A stretch of DNA of 64,000 nt from Psychrobacter sp. Choline-02u-9. GTDB lineage: Bacteria; Pseudomonadota; Gammaproteobacteria; Pseudomonadales; Moraxellaceae. The translations under genes and the position numbers were made by a program. The notes under the pieces were generated by a model that worked only from the letters and a program-made list of their open reading frames with translations, ran no database searches and was not told the origin of the DNA. This document shows positions 57,188 through 64,000 of the stretch, piece by piece (the stretch's first letter is position 1; each line of letters begins with the position of its first letter). Location of the stretch: positions 1 to 64,000 of the forward strand of contig NZ_PJBF01000051.1 of assembly GCF_002836505.1 (NCBI RefSeq), given 5' to 3'.

Positions 57188-59941
57188 ATGCAACAGTTTC
57201 AGTCCTTACAACGCTTATTGATTTTTTATGCCTTGTCTCTCACGGTTATGTTACTGCTGTACTATGTCACAATGTTTGATGGGATGAAAAAACATAGTGA
57301 GCAACATAGCATAGATACTTTTTATGCCCTACAGCACAGTATTATTGAGCATGCAGCGCCTGTAGATAGTGAAATAAAAAAAATCTTAGAACAACCTACT
57401 TTTGATCACCTTAGTTATCAGCTGATTTTGATGATGCCTTCTGGGCAGACCTATATTCATCATAATACTCGTCCCAATGAATCTGCTTTTTCTACTGTTG
57501 CTTTCCCTACCATCGGCACTACCACTTTTAGCAGTAATAATCATAGCTCTTATACCGTCAATAGCAATGAACTAACAGGGATCATTAATCTAAAAAGCGG
57601 ACATCAGATTTATATCGTATTACGCCATGAGCCTTTTGTTGTCGACTGGATATCTTACCGTTATTGGCTTCCTTTGATGGTCGCCATCGTACTATTTTTC
57701 ATGGCATTGCTCTATATGCTCAATCGTCGAACTAACTGGGAACAATTACTGGTTTATACGGATAATTTGAGTAGCCGCGCAAAAGAATCTTATACACCGC
57801 CGCCGTTTTTACAAAAGAAATCTACTACCGAGTTCATGCTGTTAGGTCATGCGCTAAGTCGCGTCAGCTACCAACTACATAATGACTATCGGCGTATAAA
57901 AACATTGACTCATCGGTTAGAACGTCTGGTTGATCAGGCGCCCTTACCGATGTTGATGAGTATACGACATGGTCAAATTAGTTTCTATAATCAGCGTTTT
58001 GAGCAAGTATTTACTCCTCCTACACAGAGAGAGCAAAGCTATGAACTGACTGATTTCGTTGAAGGGAAAGATGAGGCCACTCAAATACTCTTAAAAACTA
58101 TTTCAAATTTACGCGTTACTCGCACACTGATAGTTTATGGCTTGGAGAACAAACAAGCCTACCAACTACACGTAACACCATGGTTCGGTGAACATGGGCA
58201 AGTTCACGGTTTCACTGTGATTTTTAATAATGTTGATGAGATTTTCCATCAGTCTGAACAACTACAGCTGCACAACCAACAACTGCAATTACAAATTGAT
58301 GAATCAAACGAAGCCCAAGCATTTATAGGTCGTAAGTTAAGGATACCACTAGAGAAGATAATTGATTCGTTGGAACCCATCGACCCTTCAACATTGACGG
58401 CTCAGGGTAAAAAGACTCTAAATACATTGATTGCAACCAGTCAAAGCATGTTGACTGTGCTCAATAAGACGCTAGCAACAGAGGAAGTTGAAGTCAGAAA
58501 AACACGTTTGAGTATAGAAACGGTTGATATTTACAAGGTAAGCAAAGAGGTTAGCAATTTAGTCACAAAAGAAATAAGACAACAAGGGTTAGAATTGATC
58601 TATTTCTTTGCGCCAGACTGTCCTCGTTACATCGAAACTGATTACATTCGACTGCACCATATCCTATTAAACATGTTGAAAAACGCTATTAGCTTTACAA
58701 CATCAGGCTATGTCGCGCTCACTGTTGATCGTGTACCTGAAGATAAAGTAACGCGAATAAGTAATCAGCATTTAACTCCTAACAATGACACGACAATGCC
58801 TGCGCAGACATCTTATTGGATTCGGTTTAGCGTAAAAGACACTGGAGCAACTATTACTCCTGAGAGAAAAAATCAATTAGTCAATATCTTGAATCAAAGC
58901 AATCATAACTTAGTTGAAGACAGTAATATTGGCTTGAGTGATGCCAATAGCTTTGCTCAGTTACTCGGCGGTTTTATCGAACTAAATAATACGGTGGATA
59001 AAGAAACGATATTTAGCCTCTACCTTCCTTATCCTCATGCCACTTATCAATCGGTATATCATCGTTGTTCGCAGCTGCCCCATATTCACCTTATCGCTGT
59101 CATCAATCAGCCTCTAGTTGCTGAACATTTACAACGTTTGTGCGAGTACTTAACGATATCCGTGACTATCTACAGCACTTTAGATAGAGCTACTGTACAG
59201 CAGCTAAAAAATAAATTAAAACAAGATGAGCAAACCGTCATTCCTATCTTGTTATTAGATTATGAATACAGCGAATCCATCACCTTATCAGCTCATGCGA
59301 GCAACAAGTATAGCGAGCAACAAGAAGTGTTAAACGACCTAGTCGCTACGCCTTCACTACCGAAGATATTACTTAGCATGAAACTTGAAAGGCATATCCC
59401 TTCTACTTTACTAGGCCAATATGATGGATTTTTGACCAAACCCTTGGACGCAAGTTTACTACTGTCTGAACTGCTACGTTTAACCTTGTTTGCAAGGAAA
59501 ACGCTAAACATACTGGTCAAACATCAATACGACAGTAGTCTATCTTTTGTAGAAGATATACCTAAGAAAGAAATCTTGTCTCCACTGATTTTGGTCGTAG
59601 AAGACAGTCCTACTAACCAAAAGATAGCCTGTAAGATGTTAAGTAAGCTTGGTTATCGTAGTATTGTCGCAGAAGATGGACAGCAAGCACTCGAGAAACT
59701 CAAAAGCCAACGTGAAGAAATTTCTTTGATTTTGATGGACTGCCGAATGCCCATTATGGATGGCTTACAAGCCACACAAGTGATTCGCTCGCAAGGTGAT
59801 AAAATACCAATTGTGGCGCTAACTGCGAATAATACAGAAGAAGATCGCGAGGCTTGTATACAAGTAGGTATGGACGAGTTTTTATCCAAACCCATTAGTA
59901 AGAAAGACTTAGAATCCGTTTTGCAGAGTTTTATACAATAA
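57188..59941 (+). CDS. Hybrid sensor protein with degenerate kinase core (GacS/BarA-like)
   Basis: A 917-residue membrane protein with helices at about 10-30 and 160-180 around a sensor domain of about 130 residues, a HAMP-like stretch, a PAS-like region (about 255-350), a histidine-kinase-like region (about 370-610), a degenerate receiver (about 640-780) and an intact C-terminal receiver (799-917). The final receiver has E805/D806, phosphoacceptor D851 (LMDCRMPIMDG) and the lysine in FLSKPIS. The H-box reads FIGRKLRIPL at 379-388, so R382 stands where the phosphorylated His should be. The ATP region has DTGATI instead of DTGxGI and SNIGLSD instead of the GxGLGL loop. It is therefore probably not an active autokinase and may act as an allosteric sensor or phosphoacceptor. 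Hpt is absent. Confidence 0.82.
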   Translation: MQQFQSLQRLLIFYALSLTVMLLLYYVTMFDGMKKHSEQHSIDTFYALQHSIIEHAAPVDSEIKKILEQPTFDHLSYQLILMMPSGQTYIHHNTRPNESAFSTVAFPTIGTTTFSSNNHSSYTVNSNELTGIINLKSGHQIYIVLRHEPFVVDWISYRYWLPLMVAIVLFFMALLYMLNRRTNWEQLLVYTDNLSSRAKESYTPPPFLQKKSTTEFMLLGHALSRVSYQLHNDYRRIKTLTHRLERLVDQAPLPMLMSIRHGQISFYNQRFEQVFTPPTQREQSYELTDFVEGKDEATQILLKTISNLRVTRTLIVYGLENKQAYQLHVTPWFGEHGQVHGFTVIFNNVDEIFHQSEQLQLHNQQLQLQIDESNEAQAFIGRKLRIPLEKIIDSLEPIDPSTLTAQGKKTLNTLIATSQSMLTVLNKTLATEEVEVRKTRLSIETVDIYKVSKEVSNLVTKEIRQQGLELIYFFAPDCPRYIETDYIRLHHILLNMLKNAISFTTSGYVALTVDRVPEDKVTRISNQHLTPNNDTTMPAQTSYWIRFSVKDTGATITPERKNQLVNILNQSNHNLVEDSNIGLSDANSFAQLLGGFIELNNTVDKETIFSLYLPYPHATYQSVYHRCSQLPHIHLIAVINQPLVAEHLQRLCEYLTISVTIYSTLDRATVQQLKNKLKQDEQTVIPILLLDYEYSESITLSAHASNKYSEQQEVLNDLVATPSLPKILLSMKLERHIPSTLLGQYDGFLTKPLDASLLLSELLRLTLFARKTLNILVKHQYDSSLSFVEDIPKKEILSPLILVVEDSPTNQKIACKMLSKLGYRSIVAEDGQQALEKLKSQREEISLILMDCRMPIMDGLQATQVIRSQGDKIPIVALTANNTEEDREACIQVGMDEFLSKPISKKDLESVLQSFIQ

Positions 59942-59957
59942 ATCTATAGTGCAGATA

Positions 59958-60006
59958 AAAAATACCCTATCGATATCACTTAATCAAAGTAATATCGATA
60001 GGGTCA
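59958..60006 (-). terminator. Rho-independent terminator of ribE
   Basis: A perfect 13-bp stem (ACCCTATCGATAT at 59966-59978 and its complement at 59994-60006) has a 15-nt loop. On the minus strand it is followed by a T run, so it ends ribE; on the plus strand the T run is lacking. Confidence 0.9.
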
Positions 60007-60046
60007 AAAACTTGGTACGAGGATAGTATTTCGGTAAGCTTAATTG

Positions 60047-60721
60047 TTATTTCATAAACCCATTATCGGCCAGAAATGCTTCTGTGATTTGGCTTTGCGG
60101 GTTTGGCGCGTTCATACCCTCAGATTGAGGTTTATTTAGTAGTCGCTCTAGATAACGAGCCACGATATCTACTTCAATATTCACTTTGTTGCCTACTAAC
60201 CAATGCTTAGCGATATTCGTCACTTGAGCAGTATGCGGAATGATATTTAGAGAGACAATATTGTCACGCACTAAATTGGTCGTCAGACTAATACCATCTA
60301 CGGTAATAGAGCCTTTGGTCGCTGTATAGTGCGCTAGCTCTTGCGGTATCTCAATCTCAATGTAGATAGAACGAGCATCTTGTTGTAATTTGCTAACGAC
60401 CCCTACTCCATCTACATGACCGGCGACGATATGACCACCAAAACGAGTCGTTGGTAGCATGGCCTTTTCTAGATTGACCGTATGACCTGCTTTTAAACCT
60501 TCTAATGCTGTTCTAGCAATAGTTTCACGTGAGACATCAACAGAATAGTAGTTACTTCCGAGCTCCACCACAGTTAAACAAATACCATTTGATGCAATAG
60601 AATCGCCTAGCTTCACATCACTGAAATCTAAGTCATCAGACTCTACTGTTAAACGTATGTCACCGCCTGTCGCCTGCATAGATTTAACTTTTCCAACGCT
60701 TTCTATAATTCCAGTAAACAT
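60047..60721 (-). CDS. ribE: Riboflavin synthase, alpha chain
   Basis: Riboflavin synthase dismutates two lumazines into riboflavin and an aminopyrimidine. The 224 residues have two lumazine-binding barrels, the first starting MFTGIIESVGKV with the SNGICLTVVE motif and the second with GHVDGVG and SITVDGISLTTN, as in the family (called ribC in E. coli). A polar tail of about 20 residues follows. The upstream gap to ribD is unusual (see the oriC-like region). No FMN riboswitch is seen. Confidence 0.96.
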   Translation of the reverse strand: MFTGIIESVGKVKSMQATGGDIRLTVESDDLDFSDVKLGDSIASNGICLTVVELGSNYYSVDVSRETIARTALEGLKAGHTVNLEKAMLPTTRFGGHIVAGHVDGVGVVSKLQQDARSIYIEIEIPQELAHYTATKGSITVDGISLTTNLVRDNIVSLNIIPHTAQVTNIAKHWLVGNKVNIEVDIVARYLERLLNKPQSEGMNAPNPQSQITEAFLADNGFMK

Positions 60722-61031
60722 ATTACCCTCGTCTCATTACTGTATTGCCTTCATAGGCGAATATTTTAGTTTATCAAATCATCTATCAATTCTTTATCAC
60801 AACTTGTTCAAATAACTGACAGTGAAACATCGTTGGACTTGACCTTTAATAGGATATATTGTGGATAAGTATGGATAAATCAATAGAGGTATAGCTAGAA
60901 GCCGCTATAAATACATAGTTATCCACAACAAATGTAAATTTCTCATGGTACGCATTTATCTAGAGAATAAAACATAAGTTATTGATTTAAAATAATATTT
61001 TTAAATTCGTTTGAGAAATATACATCTTTCT

Positions 61032-61047
61032 TGTTTCATGTGAAACA
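61032..61047. promoter_or_regulatory. parS-like ParB binding site (oriC-like region)
   Basis: TGTTTCATGTGAAACA is one mismatch from canonical parS and the reverse complement of the 47825 and 63160 sites. Confidence 0.8.
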
Positions 61048-61058
61048 AAGTTATACAC

Positions 61059-61074
61059 AGTTCCATGTGAAACA
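61059..61074. promoter_or_regulatory. Degenerate parS-like site overlapping a DnaA-box-like motif
   Basis: AGTTCCATGTGAAACA has the full right half of parS with three differences from the consensus in the left half and centre. It begins at the last base of a DnaA-box-like TTATACACA (61051-61059). Confidence 0.55.
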
Positions 61075-61152
61075 CGTAAATCAATGATTAATTTATCCAC
61101 ATCTTGAGCTTATTCTTATGATTTGTGGACAACCTACTTATACGAAGAATAT

Positions 61153-62208
61153 TTATAAAGGTAATAAGGTTAATTTGAGATCTGATCCAAGCTGCTGATG
61201 ACTTTCTATATCAAACCGTAACTGCTGAGCAAGGGACATAGGATTGAAATCAACCATGGGACGTGCTTGCGCACCAAGTAAACAAGGTGCTTGATACACG
61301 ATTAGCTCATCTACTAACTGTTGACTCAAAAAACCACCTGCAACACTAGCACCTGCTTCTACCAACACATCATAACACTGGTGCTCACTAACCAGTTTCA
61401 CCAACAACATCGACAAATCATCTTCATGCCAATATATAGTATCTGGATGCTGACACAGCTGATACTCAGACTGTAGGCTGTGCTTTAAACGCTGACGCCT
61501 ATCAAGTATGACTATTTTAGGATTAGGTATTTTTTCAAGTGGCACGTCCAACTGTCTTGAGCGCACATTGAGCTGAGGGTTATCAGTTATTACGGTTTCA
61601 CTACCTGTAATAATCGCACCACTTTGTGCTCGTAGTTTTTGTACATCTTCGCGGGCAGCTGTCGAGGTAATCCACTTTGATTCACCAGATGCCATCGCTG
61701 TACGGCCATCTAAACTGGTCGCTATTTTCAATCGTACATAGGGCATCTGAGTGCGCATGGCTTTTAGAAACCCACGGTTTAGTGCCTCTGCTTGCTCTGT
61801 CAGGACACCGACTGTTACCTCAATGCCAGCTTGCTCTAATAGTTTCACACCGCGGCCTGCAACCTGTGGATTTGGATCCAGACCTGCAATCACAACGCGC
61901 TTTACCTTAGCGGCAACTAACGCCAATGCACATGGCGGCGTACGTCCCGTATGACTACATGGCTCTAATGTAACGTAAGCAGTTGCCCCTGCTGCCTGTG
62001 TACCAGCCTCTTTCAGCGCAAACACTTCTGCATGTGGCTCACCAGCTTTAGGGTGAAACCCTTGACCAACAATCTGCTCTGCCTGAACAATAATGCAGCC
62101 CACTGCAGGATTCGGTCGAGTAGTATACAAACCGCGCTTCGCTTGTTCGATAGCAAGCATCATAAAGTAGCGGTCTTGAGCATCTTGAGCATGGCTTTGA
62201 GTAGACAT
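61153..62208 (-). CDS. ribD: Bifunctional riboflavin biosynthesis deaminase/reductase
   Basis: RibD carries out deamination and then side-chain reduction of the pyrimidine intermediate. The 351 residues have the N-terminal deaminase (GCIIV..., catalytic HAEVFAL and CSHTGRTPPCALAL zinc site) and a C-terminal reductase domain (VRLKIATSLDGRTAMASGESKWIT, then LVEAGASVAGGFL). Both domains are complete. ribE lies downstream across the oriC-like gap and nrdR upstream, so the three are collinear. Confidence 0.95.
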   Translation of the reverse strand: MSTQSHAQDAQDRYFMMLAIEQAKRGLYTTRPNPAVGCIIVQAEQIVGQGFHPKAGEPHAEVFALKEAGTQAAGATAYVTLEPCSHTGRTPPCALALVAAKVKRVVIAGLDPNPQVAGRGVKLLEQAGIEVTVGVLTEQAEALNRGFLKAMRTQMPYVRLKIATSLDGRTAMASGESKWITSTAAREDVQKLRAQSGAIITGSETVITDNPQLNVRSRQLDVPLEKIPNPKIVILDRRQRLKHSLQSEYQLCQHPDTIYWHEDDLSMLLVKLVSEHQCYDVLVEAGASVAGGFLSQQLVDELIVYQAPCLLGAQARPMVDFNPMSLAQQLRFDIESHQQLGSDLKLTLLPL

Positions 62209-62334
62209 AAGGCTAGGCTTAATAAATGATTAAGGGTTCTATATAAGAAAATAAGGTTTGAAAGCTGATTGGTAATTCTGATTAGTAATTGGGAAACACT
62301 TATCAACTAGGGCTTACTTAAAAGCTTGCTTCGC

Positions 62335-62793
62335 TTACTTCTCATTTGGACGAATATTGGCAATTTCTTGATGAAATGCATCGATATCTTGAAAGTCGCG
62401 ATACACACTGGCAAAGCGTACATAGGCGACATCATCCAAAGTTTTGAGTTCACTCATGATGATTTCACCCAAGACCTTACTACTGATTTCTCGCTCACCC
62501 ATCTGCCTAACACGCTTTTCGATACGACTAATCATCGCCTCTTGTTCATCGATAGTGATAGGACGCTTTTGTAAGGGTAGTAAAATAGAACGGCGCAGCT
62601 TTTCATTGTCGTAAGGTTCAATCTTGTTACTTGATTTGATAATCCTTGGCATGACAACTTCTACCATCTCAAAAGTCGTAAAACGTTCTTGGCAGCTGTT
62701 ACACGAACGGCGTCGACGCACTTGTGCACCTTCCGCAGCAAGACGTGAGTCAATAACCTTGGTCTCTGACGCATTACAGTACGGACAGTGCAT
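62335..62793 (-). CDS. nrdR: Transcriptional repressor NrdR
   Basis: NrdR is the ATP/dATP-sensing repressor of ribonucleotide reductase genes. The 152 residues begin with the zinc ribbon MHCPYCNASETKVIDSR (C3 and C6) and a second cysteine pair in RRSCNSCQERF, followed by the ATP-cone (RIIKSSNKIEPYDNEKLRRSI). AAGGA lies before the ATG. It sits upstream of ribD, a frequent nrdR-ribD order. Confidence 0.96.
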   Translation of the reverse strand: MHCPYCNASETKVIDSRLAAEGAQVRRRRSCNSCQERFTTFEMVEVVMPRIIKSSNKIEPYDNEKLRRSILLPLQKRPITIDEQEAMISRIEKRVRQMGEREISSKVLGEIIMSELKTLDDVAYVRFASVYRDFQDIDAFHQEIANIRPNEK

Positions 62794-62880
62794 AGCATTT
62801 CCTTATTTTACGATTGAGAATAAGAGCAGTATTTTCAAGATAGCTAATTTTGATAAATAATAAAAAATACCATTTACCCG

Positions 62881-64000
62881 TTATTTACCAATACAAAAGC
62901 TGCCGAATATCTTACCCAATAAGTCATCGGCGCTGAACTCACCCGTAATTTCACCCAAACTCTGCTGTGCCTGACGTAAGCTATCAGCAACCAACTCACC
63001 TGCTTCGAATACAGTTAGTTGTTCATGTGCTTCTGCCAAGAAATTAGCAGTTCGTCTAAGCGCGTCAAGATGTCTGGTACGAGCGATTAAGCTATTCTCT
63101 GGTGGATGGAAGCCTACTTTCTCGCATAGTGCTTCGACTAAACTATCAATACCAACACCTGTTTCACATGAAACATTAACTTGCTGATAGCCTTTATTTT
63201 TGATTTCAGCTTGGGTCTTAGCAGCACTTTCTTCTCTATCATTATTGCTCAACAAGTCGCTCTTATTAGCAATGATTAGTAAGCGTTTAGCTTCTGGCAG
63301 TTCACCAAATAACTGTTCGGCAAGCTGTATCGGTGTACTTTCTTCTTCAACATCGCGAGTCACATCGTAGACCATCAGTAGCATATCAGCTTGCGTGATG
63401 GCAGTACGGGCACGCTCAATTCCGATACGCTCCACAGTGTCTTCTGTCTCGCGTAGGCCTGCCGTGTCGGTCAGATGTAGCGTCAAACCATTGAGCACAA
63501 CGGTCTCTTGCAACGTATCACGTGTAGTACCCGCGACATCAGTCACGATAGCACGCTCTTGCCCTGCAAGGCGGTTGAGCAAGCTAGATTTACCTGCATT
63601 TGGCCTACCTGCTAGCACAACATGGATACCATCGCGCAAAAGCTGACCTTGCTTTGCCGTTGCTAAAACTTGCTGTATCTTATCTTGCGTCTGCTCAAGC
63701 TTACTTTGTATGACGCCATCAGACAAAAAATCGACGTCTTCTTCATCAGGGAAATCAATAGCTGCTTCAACATGTAAACGAAGATGAATGAGTTGTTCTA
63801 ATAACTGGTTAATCTTCTGTGAAAACTCACCGCTTAGTGAGCGAATTGCACTACTGGCCGCGGCAGCACTGGTCGCATCAATCGCATCGGCAATTGCTTC
63901 TGCCTGCACCAAATCTAACTTATCATTATCAAAAGCACGGTAAGAGAACTCTCCTGCACTTGCTTGCTTAGCACCTAGCTCAAATACCCGCGCGAGCAAC
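62881..64000 (-). CDS. mnmE: tRNA modification GTPase MnmE (N-terminus outside window)
   Basis: MnmE with MnmG adds carboxymethylaminomethyl groups to U34 of certain tRNAs. The visible 372 or so residues cover the end of the N-terminal domain, the helical domain, and the GTPase domain with GRPNAGKSSLLNRLAG, DTAGLRETEDTVE and NKSDL, and end in FCIGK with the conserved cysteine. The gene runs off the right edge; about 80-90 N-terminal residues are missing. A parS-like site lies within the G domain. mnmE normally sits next to yidC, rnpA, rpmH and dnaA, which places the origin region close to this edge. Confidence 0.95.
   Translation of the reverse strand, partial: LLARVFELGAKQASAGEFSYRAFDNDKLDLVQAEAIADAIDATSAAAASSAIRSLSGEFSQKINQLLEQLIHLRLHVEAAIDFPDEEDVDFLSDGVIQSKLEQTQDKIQQVLATAKQGQLLRDGIHVVLAGRPNAGKSSLLNRLAGQERAIVTDVAGTTRDTLQETVVLNGLTLHLTDTAGLRETEDTVERIGIERARTAITQADMLLMVYDVTRDVEEESTPIQLAEQLFGELPEAKRLLIIANKSDLLSNNDREESAAKTQAEIKNKGYQQVNVSCETGVGIDSLVEALCEKVGFHPPENSLIARTRHLDALRRTANFLAEAHEQLTVFEAGELVADSLRQAQQSLGEITGEFSADDLLGKIFGSFCIGK
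63160..63175. promoter_or_regulatory. parS-like ParB binding site inside mnmE
   Basis: TGTTTCACATGAAACA, the same 16-mer as at 47825. On the coding strand it spells the codons of the NVSCETG segment of the MnmE G domain. Confidence 0.75.

Larger units (their letters stand above)
60722..61152. other. oriC-like region: DnaA boxes, A+T-rich tract and parS sites
   Basis: This 431-bp gap between two rib genes contains exact DnaA boxes at 60860-60868 (reverse), 60919-60927 and 61093-61101 (forward). One-mismatch boxes lie at 60870-60878, 61051-61059 and 61124-61132. The tract 60966-61020 is close to 90 percent A+T and could be the unwinding element. Two parS-like palindromes lie at 61032-61047 and 61059-61074. 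No coding region is visible. It resembles a replication origin or a DnaA-titrating locus; which of the two is inference. Confidence 0.7.

Noticed and set aside
60722-62334. FMN riboswitch near the riboflavin genes
   Set aside because: No conserved FMN-element pattern seen in the ribD or ribE leaders; the gap is explained by DnaA-box and parS motifs.
1-64000. Mobile elements, prophage, toxin-antitoxin or CRISPR systems
   Set aside because: No transposase, integrase, repeat-spacer array or cas gene seen; the gene set is conserved core chromosome.

Overview
The window is a 64 kb stretch of bacterial chromosome from a gammaproteobacterium of moderate G+C. Gene content and protein style (Na+-NQR operon with apbE and nqrM alongside, tesA-ybbA-ybbP, lysM-dprA-tsaC next to thrC-rsmB-fmt, a nrdR/ribD/ribE block running up to mnmE) point to the Moraxellaceae, most likely Psychrobacter. 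The genus is an inference made without a database search. Almost all genes are housekeeping. I see no insertion sequence, prophage, integron or CRISPR array.

Layout. 1-7.3 kb: a gene-free left edge carrying a strong outward-facing promoter, then thrS-infC (infC starting at AUU), an orphan TelA-family gene and rnr. 7.4-10.2 kb (minus strand): a small membrane protein, a BON-MscS channel and hisA. 10.2-20.2 kb: a long structured leader, then nqrABCDEF, an SDR gene, apbE and nqrM, so the sodium pump is next to its flavinylation and iron-site maturation factors. 20.4-27.8 kb: a CynX-like MFS transporter, a TesA-like lipoprotein esterase with the YbbA-YbbP ABC system, and avtA. 27.8-30.7 kb: a small membrane protein, hisH and hisB (minus), and a PanZ/PanM-like GNAT protein. 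30.8-42 kb: tRNA-Phe, small hypothetical genes, gph, comM, hemN, qmcA-nfeD, two tandem outer-membrane beta-barrel genes, and bioF-bioC. 42-48.9 kb: dnaK and grpE with candidate heat-shock promoters, an HSL-type esterase, a membrane phosphoesterase and a TIGR01777 epimerase. 49-57 kb (minus): tsaC, dprA, a LysM protein, thrC, rsmB and fmt. 57-60 kb: a large hybrid sensor whose kinase core looks degenerate. 60-64 kb (minus): ribE, ribD, nrdR and the C-terminal part of mnmE.

The most interesting signal is at the right. The 431-bp ribE-ribD gap holds three exact DnaA boxes (TTATCCACA), three one-mismatch boxes, a roughly 55-bp tract that is nearly all A+T, and two parS-like palindromes. Three further parS-type 16-mers occur at 47.8, 54.7 (exact canonical) and 63.2 kb, two of them inside rsmB and mnmE. 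Because mnmE normally lies a few kb from dnaA, this looks like the origin-proximal end of the chromosome: a ParB loading zone with either oriC itself or a DnaA-binding locus in an unusual place between riboflavin genes. Other items worth checking are a nested hairpin between hisB and hisH, two very long hairpins just upstream of the apbE and MFS start codons, the roughly 0.8 kb structured leader of nqrA, and the pseudo-kinase.
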